Shown here: piece by piece, positions 23,872 through 36,718 of the stretch | Layout: every line of letters starts with the position of its first letter | Numbering within the stretch: position 1 is the stretch's first letter | Assembly (NCBI RefSeq): GCF_003336755.1 | Contig: NZ_QMDI01000003.1 | Span: forward strand, 62,001 to 126,000 | DNA length: 64,000 nt | Source: Elioraea thermophila (ex Habib et al. 2022) | Lineage (GTDB): Bacteria; Pseudomonadota; Alphaproteobacteria; Acetobacterales; Acetobacteraceae | Direction of reading: 5' to 3' | The notes under the pieces: generated by a model | Databases searched by the model: none | Told to the model about the DNA's origin: nothing | The model's input: the letters and a program-made list of their open reading frames with translations, nothing else | Program-made: the position numbers and the translations under genes

Positions 23872-24596
23872 CGTGGCGGTCCTGCGACGGGCGGCGGCAG
23901 GCTGCCGGCGGGGGTGCCGAGGGCGGAGGCGAGGGCCGGCCTAGGCAGAACCGGGGTCGCCGGCGCAGCGGGTGTCGTGGCCGGCGAGGGCTGCGGCGGC
24001 GCGGCGACCGGACCTGCGGGCCCAGTTGCGGGGGAAACGGGCGCGGCAGCCGGCCGAGGGGCGGGGCGCGGCGCCGGGACCTCGGGTGCAGAGAGGGGGC
24101 GGGCCTGCGGCAGGGCGGAGGACGGGGCCGGCGTGGCGATACTGCGACGCTCCGCCGCCTGGGGCGGCGGCGCGCTCCGCGGCACGGTGTCGGGGAAGAC
24201 CGGCGGCAGGGGTAGCGATGCGACGACGGTGGGTGCGAGGGGCGGCTCCGCGGCGGGTGCCGACTGCGCGACGGGTGGGGGCGGCTCGGCGGCGGGCAGG
24301 GCGCGGGCGGGCGCGAGCGCGAGACGTGGCACCGCTTCGGAAGCACGGGCCAGCTGATCGGCGCGCAAGGGGCCTAGCGCGAGATGGCGGGTCGCGAGGT
24401 CACGCAGCCGCTCCGGCTCATTGAGCAGGGACCATTCCGCTTCCAGAACGTGGATGCGGTCGCGCCGCTCCTGGATCGCGCGGTTGAGGCCCGCGAGCTC
24501 CGCCTCGAGCTCGCGAACGTCGTGCTTCACCTTGTAGAGCAGCAGCCCCGCGGCGACGACGAGCGCGGCCCAGAGCAGGAGGCCCGGGCGGATCAT
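23868..24596 (-). CDS. ftsL: Cell division protein FtsL with long Pro/Ala-rich tail
   Basis: FtsL is a small bitopic divisome protein that partners FtsB/FtsQ and activates FtsWI. One membrane span lies at about residues 5-21 ([16 protein letters not shown]). A periplasmic coiled coil follows ([17 protein letters not shown] and on to about 60), then the conserved [12 protein letters not shown] motif. FtsL proteins usually end soon after. Here about 150 further residues of Pro/Ala-rich low-complexity sequence follow, giving 242 residues. Its place between rsmH and ftsI, with 4-base overlaps on both sides, supports the call. Confidence 0.88.
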   Translation of the reverse strand: MIRPGLLLWAALVVAAGLLLYKVKHDVRELEAELAGLNRAIQERRDRIHVLEAEWSLLNEPERLRDLATRHLALGPLRADQLARASEAVPRLALAPARALPAAEPPPPVAQSAPAAEPPLAPTVVASLPLPPVFPDTVPRSAPPPQAAERRSIATPAPSSALPQARPLSAPEVPAPRPAPRPAAAPVSPATGPAGPVAAPPQPSPATTPAAPATPVLPRPALASALGTPAGSLPPPVAGPPR

Positions 24597-25528
24597 GCGG
24601 CCTCCGCCAGTTTCTCGGCCGCGCGCAGCCGGGCCGAGCGCGCGCGCGGGTTGGCGGCGATCTCGTCCGCTGCCGGAACCACAGGCTTGGTGGTGAGCAG
24701 GCGCAAACGCGGGTGCGCGGGCGAGAGAAGGCCGCGGGGGTCGTGCCGCGAGGGGGAGGGACTGCGTCCGGCGGCGTCGGCGAAGAGACGCTTCACGATG
24801 CGATCCTCCAGGGAATGGAACGAAACAGCGACGATTCGTCCACCCGGAGAAAGAAGATCGATGGCGCCGGCAAGCCCGCGCGCGATCTCGTCGAGCTCCT
24901 CGTTCACCGCGATCCTGAGCGCCTGAAAGCTGCGCGTGGCGGGGTCGATGCCGTCCGCCGCACGCGGCACGACCGAACGCACGATGTCGGCGAGGCGGGC
25001 GGTGGTGGTGATCGGCGCCTCCGCGCGCGTACGCACGATGGCGCGGGCGATGCGCCGCGCGTGCCGTTCCTCGCCGTAATCACGGATCAGGGCGGCGAGC
25101 TCCACCTCGTCGAGCGTGTTGACGAGATCGGCCGCGGTGCGCCCGGACCGCCCCATCCGCATGTCGAGCGGGCCTTCCGCGCGGAAGGAGAAGCCGCGCG
25201 CGGGGTCGTCGAGCTGGAAGGAGGAGAGACCGAAGTCGAACACCGCGCCGTCGAGGGAAGCGACACCATGCGCGGCGAGAAGATCGACGAGATCGCCGAA
25301 ACGTCCTTCGATCAAGGTGAGGCGGCCCGGGTAGCGCGCGAGCAGGGCGGCACCGCGCGCGATCGCATCCGGGTCGCGATCGATCGCGAACACGGTGCAC
25401 TCTGTGGCTTCGAGAATGGCGCGCGTGTAGCCGCCGCCGCCGAAGGTCGCATCGAGATAGATGCCGCCCCGTTTCGGCGCGAGGAAGGAGACCGCCTCCC
25501 GCAGCATGACGGGAACGTGCCCGCTCAC
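24593..25528 (-). CDS. rsmH: 16S rRNA (cytosine1402-N4)-methyltransferase RsmH
   Basis: RsmH (formerly MraW) uses SAM to methylate N4 of C1402 in 16S rRNA at the ribosomal P site. The 311-residue protein starts [13 protein letters not shown] and has the SAM loop [14 protein letters not shown] around residues 27-38. [35 protein letters not shown] and [13 protein letters not shown] are all hallmark motifs. The start is a GTG overlapping the mraZ TGA (GTGA). Confidence 0.97.
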   Translation of the reverse strand: MSGHVPVMLREAVSFLAPKRGGIYLDATFGGGGYTRAILEATECTVFAIDRDPDAIARGAALLARYPGRLTLIEGRFGDLVDLLAAHGVASLDGAVFDFGLSSFQLDDPARGFSFRAEGPLDMRMGRSGRTAADLVNTLDEVELAALIRDYGEERHARRIARAIVRTRAEAPITTTARLADIVRSVVPRAADGIDPATRSFQALRIAVNEELDEIARGLAGAIDLLSPGGRIVAVSFHSLEDRIVKRLFADAAGRSPSPSRHDPRGLLSPAHPRLRLLTTKPVVPAADEIAANPRARSARLRAAEKLAEAA

Positions 25529-25980
25529 GCCGTCCCTCCGCCCGGCAGGGTGAGGCCGCGCTCGCGTGCCGCCTGCACCGCACTCCGCGTCATCCGTTCC
25601 GCTTCCTCCGGCGTCCAGATCTGAAACAGCCGCCCGAGCCCGACGAAGGCGACCGTCTCGCCGAGCCCCGCATGCGCGATCAGCGCCTCGGGCAGCACGA
25701 TCCGCCCTTCCGCGTCCGGAATGGCCGAGTGGGCGGAGGCGAAGAGCGCGAAGGCGAGCGCATCGTGGTCGTCGGAAAACGAGTCGAGCGTGTCGAGGCG
25801 TGCGGCGAGGCGGCGGAACTCCGGTTCCGGGCGAGCCTCGATGCAGGCCGACTTGTGGTGCGGGCGCAGGATCAACTCGGTGGTCTCGAACCGTGCGAGT
25901 GCGGCGCGAAAGGGTGCGGGGACCGAGACCCGGCCCTTGCGGTCCAGCCTGTTCACGTGGGTGCCCAGGAACTGGCCCAT
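25525..25980 (-). CDS. mraZ: Transcriptional regulator MraZ
   Basis: MraZ is a DNA-binding protein that forms rings and, in E. coli, represses its own dcw operon. The 151-residue protein has two SpoVT/AbrB-like repeats. The first is [22 protein letters not shown] (core motif DRKGR, 13-17); the second has [15 protein letters not shown]. It is the first gene of the cluster, and TGGG-type repeats lie upstream, so autoregulation of the whole operon is likely. Confidence 0.96.
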   Translation of the reverse strand: MGQFLGTHVNRLDRKGRVSVPAPFRAALARFETTELILRPHHKSACIEARPEPEFRRLAARLDTLDSFSDDHDALAFALFASAHSAIPDAEGRIVLPEALIAHAGLGETVAFVGLGRLFQIWTPEEAERMTRSAVQAARERGLTLPGGGTA

Positions 25981-26089
25981 CCCTCGTCCGCCGTGCCCGC
26001 CCTTCTCTCTCGCGCCCCGCCTTCGGCCGACGCGCGGGCAGCGGGGCGCGGGACGAAGGCGGGCGGCGCTGCCGCCTCATGGTCAGATA

Positions 26090-26120
26090 TGGGATAGCAT
26101 GGGAAATCCTGGGCAGTCAA
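26090..26120 (-). promoter_or_regulatory. MraZ-type operator repeats with a putative mraZ promoter
   Basis: On the plus strand TGGGA (26090-26094), TGGGA (26100-26104) and TGGGC (26110-26114) recur at exactly 10 bases, i.e. five-base motifs with five-base spacers. This is the known MraZ-binding pattern. Read toward mraZ, a TTGACT -35-like hexamer (26120-26115) directly precedes the repeats. A weak TATCCC -10 candidate 18 bases on lies inside them. The repeats run on the strand opposite to mraZ. Bound MraZ would cover the promoter. The rest of 25981-26278 holds nothing else I recognise. Confidence 0.7.
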
Positions 26121-26278
26121 CGCGAAACCATGGAAAAACCTGGTTCAGCGCGGTTTTTGACGCCGTTCTGCCAATCGTGAAGAAAGGATTGAGGGCAAGC
26201 CCCCGGCAGGATTCAGCGCCTGGCCAGGACCGCCGGCAGTATTCGCGTTTTGTTCACGCACGATCGTTACGGGCGCGC

Positions 26279-26688
26279 GGGTCAGGCGGCCTGTAAGCCG
26301 GGTTCTGTCCGGGGTGTCGCCACCCCTGGACGGCCATTCATCTGGGACGCCCGTCGCCGGACGCCTTGCGCGACCAACCCGGGCGGGATGCGCGGGAACG
26401 CGCCTGCGGCCGGGGAACCCGCCGCCGCCCGCCCCTATTCGGTCTTGCTCCCGGTGGGGTTTGCCGTGCCGTCCCCGTTGCCGGGGCCGCGGTGCGCTCT
26501 TGCCGCACCGTTTCACCCTTGCCGGCGGGCGAGGTTTCCCTCGCGCGTCGGCGGTCTGTTCTCTGTGGCACTGTCCCTGGGGTTGCCCCCGCCGGGTGTT
26601 ACCCGGCACCGTGTTCCCGTGGAGCCCGGACTTTCCTCACCGCCGGAGCGTTCGCCCCGGCCGGCGCGGCCGTCCGGCCGCCTGACCC
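26279..26688 (-). ncRNA. rnpB: RNase P RNA (class A)
   Basis: RNase P RNA is the catalytic RNA that trims the 5' ends of tRNA precursors. On the minus strand the ends pair perfectly as helix P1: GGGTCAGGCGGCC at the 5' end and GGCCGCCTGACCC at the 3' end. The conserved GAGGAAAGTCCGGGCTCC (CR-I) follows P1. CAGAGAACAGACCGCC and GGTAAGGGTGAAA-like cores are in the middle (here GCAAGGGTGAAACGGTGC), and ACAGAACCCGGCTTACAGG (CR-V) precedes the 3' end. The length of about 410 nt fits class A. Reading frames crossing it are shadows. Confidence 0.96.
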
Positions 26689-26696
26689 GCACGACG

Positions 26697-26726
26697 AATG
26701 TGGGACGTCCGGGTCAGTCGGTTCAA
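26697..26726 (-). promoter_or_regulatory. Putative rnpB promoter
   Basis: On the minus strand TTGAAC (26726-26721) and CACATT (26702-26697) are separated by 18 bases. Transcription would start about 7 bases later, at or just before the first base of P1. The -35 is a fair match and the -10 weak. It overlaps the stop codon of the amidase gene, so rnpB could also be read from upstream. Confidence 0.4.
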
Positions 26727-27478
26727 GGGCCTGCGCCACGGCCCTCGGCGAGGGCGGCGACCCGCCCCGCCGCCCAGCGCGTGCGCCCATCCGCCACCCC
26801 ATCGGTGCGGTGCGGCGCCCAGTGCCGCTGGAAGGCGGTCAGCACCGTGGTCAGCGCCTCGTCCACTGGGCCCTCAGGCGCCACCCGGTAGCCGATCCGC
26901 CGCAAGGTGGCGCGCAGCGCCCGTACGCCGTCGCCCGTCTCACCGGGCGTGAGCGGCGGCACCTCATCCACGGCTCTGGGTGCCTCGCCCGGCCACAGCC
27001 CGACCCCGGCTGCGGCGAGCCGCGCCCAGGGAAAGAGCTCGCCGGGGTCCCGCTTGCGGTCGGGGGCGATGTCGCTGTGCGCAACGACGTCGATCGGCCG
27101 AACCGGGTGCCGGGCGAGGATGTCGCGGCAGAGCGCGATCACGGCGGCGATCTGCGGTTCCGGGAACGGGCGGTAGCCCCAGTCGTGGCCGGGGTTCACG
27201 ATCTCGATGCCGATCGAGCGGTCGTTCAGCAACACCCGCCCGCGCCAGAAGGAAACGCCGGCATGCCAAGCTCGCCGCTCCTCGGGCACGAGCGCGAACA
27301 CCCGCCCGTCCTCCTCGACCAGCCAGTGCGACGAGACCTTCGCCGTCGGATCGCGCAGCCGCGCCAGCGCCTCCTCGCCCGTGCGCATGCCCGTGTAGTG
27401 CAGGACGAGCACGTCGATCGGCACGCCCGGCGGACGCGCGTCGTGGTTCGGCGAGGGGGTGTCGATGATCGGGATCAC
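26723..27478 (-). CDS. N-acetylmuramoyl-L-alanine amidase (AmpD/AmiD-type) with peptidoglycan-binding domain
   Basis: This enzyme cleaves the amide between N-acetylmuramic acid and L-Ala in muropeptides. The 251-residue protein has an Amidase_2 domain. Its zinc ligands are seen in VLHYTG (His27), GIEIVNPGHDWGYRPF and VAHSDIAPDRKRDPG. A peptidoglycan-binding helical domain occupies about residues 180-235 (GVRALRATLRRIGY). No signal peptide is visible, so a cytoplasmic role in muropeptide recycling (AmpD-like) is likely. An AmiD-like enzyme is the alternative. It starts 28 bases after the DjlA-like gene. Confidence 0.88.
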   Translation of the reverse strand: MIPIIDTPSPNHDARPPGVPIDVLVLHYTGMRTGEEALARLRDPTAKVSSHWLVEEDGRVFALVPEERRAWHAGVSFWRGRVLLNDRSIGIEIVNPGHDWGYRPFPEPQIAAVIALCRDILARHPVRPIDVVAHSDIAPDRKRDPGELFPWARLAAAGVGLWPGEAPRAVDEVPPLTPGETGDGVRALRATLRRIGYRVAPEGPVDEALTTVLTAFQRHWAPHRTDGVADGRTRWAAGRVAALAEGRGAGP

Positions 27479-27506
27479 CGTCCCCTGGGCACCGCCGTCG
27501 CGCGGC

Positions 27507-28304
27507 TCACAGCCCGCGCTCGCGCTTGATCCGGTTCCAGGCGGCGTTGATTTCCGCCACGCGTCGCGTCGCGTGCTCGACGAAACGCGGGGGAACGTTC
27601 CGCGAGGCCAGCGTATCCGGATGGTGCTCGCGCATCAGCTGGCGCCAGGCGGCGCGAATCTCCTCGTCCGACGCGCTTCGGGACACACCGAGCACCTCGT
27701 AGGGGTCGGGTTCGTTCGGCGCTGGCCGAGCACCGCCGCCGGAACGCGCCCGCTCGCGTTCGCGTTCGGAAAGCTTCATCCGCCGCGCCACCTCGTCGAT
27801 GAAGCGACGCTCGGCGTCGTTGATCGGGCCATCCGCCAGCGCGATCTGGTGCAGGGCCGCCACCACGTCCTCGAGCACGGTGCGGTTGTCGGCGAAGGCT
27901 TCCGCCAGTTTCTCGGCGAAAGGCTCGAAGCCATGGGGGTTCTCCCGCGCCTGGTCCCACAGCCGCGCGATGTCCTTCGCCGCCTCCGGCGGGAAGCGGA
28001 ACATCCGCTTGAAGGCGTCGATCTCCGCCCGCTTCACCGGCCCGTCCGCCTTGGCGAGCTTGGCCGCGAGCACGACCATGGCGATCGAGAACACCGTGTC
28101 GCGGTTGCCGAGCAGACGCGCGGCGTCGACCAGGCGCAGCGGGTCGGGGCGCAGCAGGGCGTCCATCGGGTTGGGGATGGCCCCGCCGGTGGCCGTGGCA
28201 CGCTGATCCGCAGCGTGGCCAAGGGCGGCGCCGATCACCGCTCCCATCGGCCCGCCCATCGCGAAGCCGGCCATGCCGCCGAGGACCTTGCCCCAGAACC
28301 CCAC
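27507..28304 (-). CDS. DjlA-like co-chaperone (TerB and J domains)
   Basis: This is a membrane-associated DnaJ-type co-chaperone predicted to stimulate DnaK ATPase. The GTG start gives VGFWGKVLGGMAGFAMGG and a hydrophobic N-terminal segment ending GHAADQ, closely like E. coli DjlA, which starts with a WGK motif and ends its span with GHxxD. A TerB-like helical domain spans about residues 60-170 with two acidic ADGP motifs. A C-terminal J domain has DPYEVLGVSRSASDEEI and the catalytic HPD in REHHPDTLA. The upstream open frame is Arg-rich and unlikely to be translated. Confidence 0.87.
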   Translation of the reverse strand: MGFWGKVLGGMAGFAMGGPMGAVIGAALGHAADQRATATGGAIPNPMDALLRPDPLRLVDAARLLGNRDTVFSIAMVVLAAKLAKADGPVKRAEIDAFKRMFRFPPEAAKDIARLWDQARENPHGFEPFAEKLAEAFADNRTVLEDVVAALHQIALADGPINDAERRFIDEVARRMKLSERERERARSGGGARPAPNEPDPYEVLGVSRSASDEEIRAAWRQLMREHHPDTLASRNVPPRFVEHATRRVAEINAAWNRIKRERGL

Positions 28305-28413
28305 GTCGTCACCCGTTCCCCGATCCGCCCCTCTAGCACGCGACCGGCGTGCCGTCAGCGCGAGGCGAATTCGTGCCTCGCTCCGGTCACCGATTGATGA
28401 ACGCCGATGTCGT

Positions 28414-29016
28414 TCAGGCGCGGGCCTCGCGCGCCTCCGCCCGTGCCGCTTGCCAGACCTCGCGCGCGGCATCGGCGTTGAGCGCCGCGATGCCGAGACC
28501 GACGATCACGTCCGGCCAGGCGCTGCGCCAGACGGTGGCGGTGACGATGCCCGCGACGATGATCGCGACATTGGCGATGGCGTCGTTGCGGGCGGAAAGA
28601 TAGGCGCCGCGGATCAGCGACCCCCCACCCGCGCGGAAGCGGGCGAGCATGAGCGCGCAGGCGACGTTGACCACGAGGGCGCCGGCGCCCGCGAGCGACA
28701 GCGGCAAGGCCGCGGGGGCGACGGGGTCGAGGATCTTCCGCCACGCCATCCACAGCGCGGCGATGGTCGGCACCAGGAGCAGCAGGGCGAGAACGTGCCC
28801 GACTCGCGCCCTGTTCGCCGCACTCCACCCAACCGCGGCCCAGATCAGCAGGTTGACCGAGGCGTCCTCGAGGAAGTCGATCGAGTCGGCGAGCAGCGCG
28901 ACCGAGCCGATGAGCAGCGCGACCGTGGCCTCGATGCCGAAATAGCCGAGGTTGAGGGCGGCCACACGGGCGACCGTGCGACGGAAGCCGTCGGGATAGG
29001 CGGAAGGAGCGGGCAT
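28414..29016 (-). CDS. Short cation diffusion facilitator (CDF) family protein
   Basis: This 200-residue inner-membrane protein has about six membrane segments. Motifs typical of a short CDF-related family are present: [16 protein letters not shown] in the second span and [16 protein letters not shown] in the fifth. These positions carry the metal-binding Asp residues in CDF transporters. The C-terminal cytoplasmic domain of full-length (about 300-residue) CDF proteins is absent, and the protein ends in a charged tail. It probably moves a divalent cation; which one cannot be told. It is divergent from the DUF1445 gene, with 75 bases between. Confidence 0.75.
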   Translation of the reverse strand: MPAPSAYPDGFRRTVARVAALNLGYFGIEATVALLIGSVALLADSIDFLEDASVNLLIWAAVGWSAANRARVGHVLALLLLVPTIAALWMAWRKILDPVAPAALPLSLAGAGALVVNVACALMLARFRAGGGSLIRGAYLSARNDAIANVAIIVAGIVTATVWRSAWPDVIVGLGIAALNADAAREVWQAARAEAREARA

Positions 29017-29091
29017 GGGCGGTTCCTCTGGCCAAGCGGCCCGGCTCGGGCATGATGCCGGCTCTGTCCCGAAACGTCAGCGAGCGAAGCC

Positions 29092-29907
29092 GTGAGCTGC
29101 CATGCCCCTGTCGTGACCCTGGCCCGCCCCGACTGCCCGGATGGTGCCGCCGCCCGTCGCGCCGCGCGCGAAGGCTATGCCGGCCACACCGCAGGCCTCG
29201 CCCCGGGCTTCGTGCAGGGCAACCTCGTCGTGCTGCCGGCGGCGGACGCGGCCGACTTCCTCCGCTTCTGTGTGGCCAATCCCAAGCCCTGCCCGCTGCT
29301 CGCCGTCTCCGAACCGGGCGACCCGCACCTTCCCGCCCTGGGCGCCGATCTCGACCTGCGCACCGACCTGCCGCGCTATCGCGTCTGGCGGGCGGGCGAA
29401 CTCGTCGCGGAGCCGACCGACATCCTGGCGCACTGGCGCACCGACCTCGTCGCCTTCGTGCTCGGCTGCTCCTTCTCCTTCGAGGAGGCGCTGATCGCCG
29501 ACGGAATCCCCCTCAAGCACCTCGCGATGGGGCGCAACGTGGCGATGTGGCGCACGAGCATTCCCTGCACACCGGCGGGCCGGTTCGCGGGGCCCCTCGT
29601 CGTCTCCATGCGCCCGTTCCGCCCGGCGGACGCGATCCGCGCCATCGCCATCACGTCCCGGTTTCCCGCCGTGCACGGGGCCCCCGTGCACATCGGCCAC
29701 CCGCACCTGATCGGCATCGAGGATCTCTCCGCGCCGCACTACGGCGAGCCGGTGCCGGTCGAGGACGACGAGCTGCCGCTGTTCTGGGCCTGCGGTGTCA
29801 CCCCGCAGGCGGTGATCGTCGCCGCGCGCGTGCCCTTCGCCATCACCCACGCGCCCGGCTGCATGCTGGTGACCGATCTGCGCAACAGCCGTCTCGCCGC
29901 GCTCTGA
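29092..29907 (+). CDS. DUF1445/YcsI family protein, putative D-glutamate cyclase or hydro-lyase
   Basis: The 271-residue cytoplasmic protein has the YcsI/DUF1445 fold motifs. These include [43 protein letters not shown] (with conserved Cys), SMRPF and the C-terminal [15 protein letters not shown]. The family is annotated as putative hydro-lyase. The mitochondrial homologous domain is part of D-glutamate cyclase, which forms 5-oxo-D-proline. The 5-oxoprolinase 44 bases downstream on the same strand supports a role in D-glutamate/5-oxoproline metabolism here, but that substrate is inference. Confidence 0.85.
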   Translation: MSCHAPVVTLARPDCPDGAAARRAAREGYAGHTAGLAPGFVQGNLVVLPAADAADFLRFCVANPKPCPLLAVSEPGDPHLPALGADLDLRTDLPRYRVWRAGELVAEPTDILAHWRTDLVAFVLGCSFSFEEALIADGIPLKHLAMGRNVAMWRTSIPCTPAGRFAGPLVVSMRPFRPADAIRAIAITSRFPAVHGAPVHIGHPHLIGIEDLSAPHYGEPVPVEDDELPLFWACGVTPQAVIVAARVPFAITHAPGCMLVTDLRNSRLAAL

Positions 29908-29951
29908 GCGGCGTTCACCCCCTCGCTCGCCCTTCTCCCCGGACGCATCGC

Positions 29952-33563
<3,612 letters not shown>

Positions 33564-33611
33564 CGCGGGCTTCGCTTGTTCCGCCGGGGGCTCTCTGGCA
33601 ATCCCGCCGCC

Positions 33612-36503
33612 GTGGGCTCCGTTCTGCGCTCGCTTGCCTGGCTTCTCGCCTTTGTCGCCGCCTTCGGCGTGCTCGCGGCTTGGCTGCTGCCGCGGCACGT
33701 CGATTGGTCCGACTATCGCGCCGAGGTGGAGAGGGTCGGGTCGGCCCGGCTGGGACGGGAGGTTCGGATCGACGGCGCCTTCGCCCTCGAGCTCCTGCCG
33801 CAGCCGCGGCTGACGGCGCGCGGCGTCAGCATCGGTGACGCGGGGGATGGGTTTTCGGGCTCGGCAGAGGAGCTTCGGCTGGGGCTCGCCTTGGCGCCGC
33901 TGCTGCGCGGCGAGGTCGTGGTCACGGATCTGACCCTGGTTGCGCCGCGGCTCCGCGTGGCCGCCCTCACCGCGCCGCTGTGGGAGGTCGTCGGCCGGCC
34001 GGCGATCGTTCTCGCCGGCGCCGAGGTGCGGCTCGAGCGCGGCGAGGTCGAGGTCGGCGGCGCGCGCTTGGGCGGGGTGTTCGCGCGCCTCTCGGCCGAG
34101 GGCGTGGTCGGTGCCTACACCGCCCAGGGGCGGTTCGAGGTCGCCGGCGAGCCGGCGGAGTTTTCCGTCGCCCTCGGTCAGGGCGGTTACGAAGGGGCGG
34201 CCCCGCTCGAACTCAGGCTCGCCTGGCGAGGGGCGGCCATGCGCGCCTCCGGCATCTCCTGGTACGGCGGCTTCGCCTTCGCGGGCTCGGTCCAGGTCGA
34301 AGGGACCGACTTTTCGGCGCTCCTGCCGGGCCCCGCCCTGCCGTTCCGCGCCGAAGCGAGGCTTTCCATCGAAGGGGCGGCGGCGACGGCCGATCAGCTC
34401 CAGCTGGAGATCGGCGGCAGCCGCTTCGCCGGTGCGCTCTCCTTGCGCCTCGACACCGCGCCGCGGGCCGATCTCGCGCTCGCCGCCGTCCGTCTTGATC
34501 TCGACCCTTGGGTGGCGCCGGCGCCGCGGCTGATCGCCGCACCGCCCTTTCCGATCGGGCTCGACCTCTCCGTCGAGGCGGCGTCCTTGCGCGGGGGCTT
34601 GCTGCGGTCGCTGCGGGTCGCAGCCCAGATCGAGGCCGACCAGATCGCGATCAACGAGGCCGCCGCGTTCCTGCCTGGTGGGGCGATCCTGGCGATCGGC
34701 GGCAGCGTCTCGCGCTCGGCGGATGGGCCCCGCTTCGACGGGCTCGTCGAACTCGACGCGCCCGACCTGCCCGCACTTCTCTCTTGGCTCGGCTTCTCCC
34801 CGCCGGCCGGCTCGGTGCTCCGTCAGGCGGTGTTGTCGGGCGGCGTGGTCGCTTCGGCGACCGCGATCCGGCTGGACGCGGGCGAGCGGACGGCGATCGA
34901 CGGCACCCCGCTCACCGGTACGCTCGTGCTGGAAGGCCGCGATCCACCGTCGGTCTCGGCCGCGCTGCGCACCACCCACCTCGATCCCCTCCCCTGGCTG
35001 GAGCTCGCGCGTGGCGATCCGCGCGCGGCGTTCGCCCTGCCGGTCGCGGGCGCCCTGCGTCTCGAGGTGGGGGCGATGCCGATCGGCGATTTCGTCGCCC
35101 GCGACGTCGTCCTCGAAGCCTCCCGTCCGCCCGGCGGCGGCGAGGGCGTGATCCGCTTGGCGATCGCCGACATCGCCGGCGGTCGCCTGTCGCTGTCGGC
35201 GGTGGGGACGCTCGCGCCGGAGGCGCGGCTCGGCGCCTTCGATGTCGCCTTCGAGGGCGGCGATGTCGCCGGGCTGGTGCCCCTGTTGCCGTGGCATGTG
35301 GTGGAAGCCGTCCGTCCGCTCTGGCAGGGCGGCTACACGCTGCGGGTTGCGGGGCGGCCGGAGGGGGCGGGGCTGGTCGTGACCTCGGCGATCGAGGCCC
35401 TCGACGCCCGCTTCGAGGCGGCGGGCCGGGCGTCCGCCGATCTCGCGCGCTTCGAGGGCAGGCTTGCCCTGCGCCACCCCGGGGCGTCGCGCCTGCTCGC
35501 CGCCCTCGGTTTGCCGGAGACGGAAACCTGGCTCGGGCAAGGCTCGCTCGCGGTGATCGCGGATCTTGCGCGCGACGGTGAGCGGCTCGCCCTGCGCACG
35601 GTGGAGGTCGGCATCGGCGAGATGCGTGGGCGCCTCTCAGGCGAGCTCGTGCTCGGTGCCGCCGGCCGTCGCGCCGCCCTCTCCGTCGAGGCGGAGAGCC
35701 TTCGCCTGCCCGGGTTCGATCCGCGCTCCAGCGCACCGTTGCCGCCCGATCCGTTCGCTGGCTGGACGGCGGCGATCCTGCTGCGGGCACGCGAGGTGCA
35801 CGCGGCCGGCGAGAGGTTGCTCGAGTCGGCGGAGGGTGCTCTCGAAGTGGCGGACGGCGCGCTGACGCTGTCGCGCCTCGTCGCCGCCCGCGGCGATGGA
35901 ACGATTTCGCTGCGCGGCCGCTACGACCCGCCCCAGGGTCGGCTCGAGCTGGAGGCCGAGGCCGACCGGCTGCCCTTCGATGGACCGCTCTTCGGCCTTG
36001 CCATCGACGTCGCAGGCGGCCGCCTGAGCGGCCTGGCGCGGCTTTCGGCCGCTGGACGAAGTGCGGTCTCCTTGCTGGGCGCGGTGGAGGGTGAGGCAGC
36101 GGTCACGGTGGCGGAGGGGACCCTGATCGGGATCGATCTCGGCCGCGTGACGAGGGCGTTGGCCGGGGTCGAGCCGCCCGACCGTGCGCTCGATGAGGTG
36201 CGCGCGGGCCTCGCCGGCGGGACAACGCCCCTCTCGCGGGCGGAAAGCGCATTGCGCGTCGTGGCGGGAACGGTGTTGCTCGAGCGGGTGGAGATCGCTT
36301 CCGAGGAAGGGGCGATCTCGCTCGCGGGTGAAATCGATGTGCGCACGCGCTCGCTCGACCTCTCGGCCCGAATCGTCCCCGCTGCGGTCGGACCGCCACC
36401 CCGCTTGGGGCTGAGGCTGACGGGGGCCTGGGAGAGGCCGGCGCGTGTGCCGGAACTGGCCGAGGTCGCCCGCTTCCTCGCCGAACGGGCTCAGCGTCGC
36501 TGA
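33612..36503 (+). CDS. AsmA-family protein
   Basis: This is a large envelope protein (963 residues from the GTG chosen; a TTG at 33576 would add 12). A single N-terminal membrane segment (SLAWLLAFVAAFGVLAAWLLP) is followed by the typical AsmA start HVDWSDYRAEVE and RLGREVRIDGAFALELLPQPRLTARGV. About 850 residues of repetitive beta-rich sequence follow, and the end resembles an AsmA C-terminal domain (SRAESALRVVAGTVLLERVEI). AsmA-like proteins of the inner membrane span or face the periplasm and are linked to outer-membrane lipid homeostasis. It follows the oxoprolinase by about 50 bases and converges on the next gene with a 13-base overlap. Confidence 0.85.
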   Translation: MGSVLRSLAWLLAFVAAFGVLAAWLLPRHVDWSDYRAEVERVGSARLGREVRIDGAFALELLPQPRLTARGVSIGDAGDGFSGSAEELRLGLALAPLLRGEVVVTDLTLVAPRLRVAALTAPLWEVVGRPAIVLAGAEVRLERGEVEVGGARLGGVFARLSAEGVVGAYTAQGRFEVAGEPAEFSVALGQGGYEGAAPLELRLAWRGAAMRASGISWYGGFAFAGSVQVEGTDFSALLPGPALPFRAEARLSIEGAAATADQLQLEIGGSRFAGALSLRLDTAPRADLALAAVRLDLDPWVAPAPRLIAAPPFPIGLDLSVEAASLRGGLLRSLRVAAQIEADQIAINEAAAFLPGGAILAIGGSVSRSADGPRFDGLVELDAPDLPALLSWLGFSPPAGSVLRQAVLSGGVVASATAIRLDAGERTAIDGTPLTGTLVLEGRDPPSVSAALRTTHLDPLPWLELARGDPRAAFALPVAGALRLEVGAMPIGDFVARDVVLEASRPPGGGEGVIRLAIADIAGGRLSLSAVGTLAPEARLGAFDVAFEGGDVAGLVPLLPWHVVEAVRPLWQGGYTLRVAGRPEGAGLVVTSAIEALDARFEAAGRASADLARFEGRLALRHPGASRLLAALGLPETETWLGQGSLAVIADLARDGERLALRTVEVGIGEMRGRLSGELVLGAAGRRAALSVEAESLRLPGFDPRSSAPLPPDPFAGWTAAILLRAREVHAAGERLLESAEGALEVADGALTLSRLVAARGDGTISLRGRYDPPQGRLELEAEADRLPFDGPLFGLAIDVAGGRLSGLARLSAAGRSAVSLLGAVEGEAAVTVAEGTLIGIDLGRVTRALAGVEPPDRALDEVRAGLAGGTTPLSRAESALRVVAGTVLLERVEIASEEGAISLAGEIDVRTRSLDLSARIVPAAVGPPPRLGLRLTGAWERPARVPELAEVARFLAERAQRR

Positions 36504-36718
36504 GCTTCGGCAAGCGCGAACAGCCGCAGCGCGGAGGCGAGCGGCAGGGCGGGGTCGGAGCGGGCGGCATCGATCTCGGCGACCAGTGCGGCGAGCGGCA
36601 GGCGGCGGCGCCGCGCCGCCTCGTCCAGCACCGCCCAGAAGGCGGGTTCGAGGGCGACCGAGGTGCGATGGCCGGCGAGGCTGAGCGAGCGCTTCTCCAG
36701 GTGGCGCGGGCGCGTCAC
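36491..36718 (-). CDS. Small ribbon-helix-helix domain protein
   Basis: A 75-residue protein starts at a GTG that overlaps the stop of the VOC gene (GTGA). The order EKRSLSLAGHRTSVALEPAFW then LPLAALVAEIDAARS matches the RHH_4 / arginine-repressor-like ribbon-helix-helix family. A short beta strand (RTSVALE) could contact DNA and two helices follow. Its target is unknown. It is the last gene of the RidA-VOC-RHH run, and its 3' end overlaps the convergent AsmA gene by 13 bases. Confidence 0.75.
   Translation of the reverse strand: MTRPRHLEKRSLSLAGHRTSVALEPAFWAVLDEAARRRRLPLAALVAEIDAARSDPALPLASALRLFALAEAQRR

Noticed and set aside
26250-27529. Plus-strand frames crossing the RNase P RNA and amidase genes
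   Set aside because: The conserved RNase P RNA sequence and P1 pairing explain the first part, and the amidase on the minus strand explains the second.
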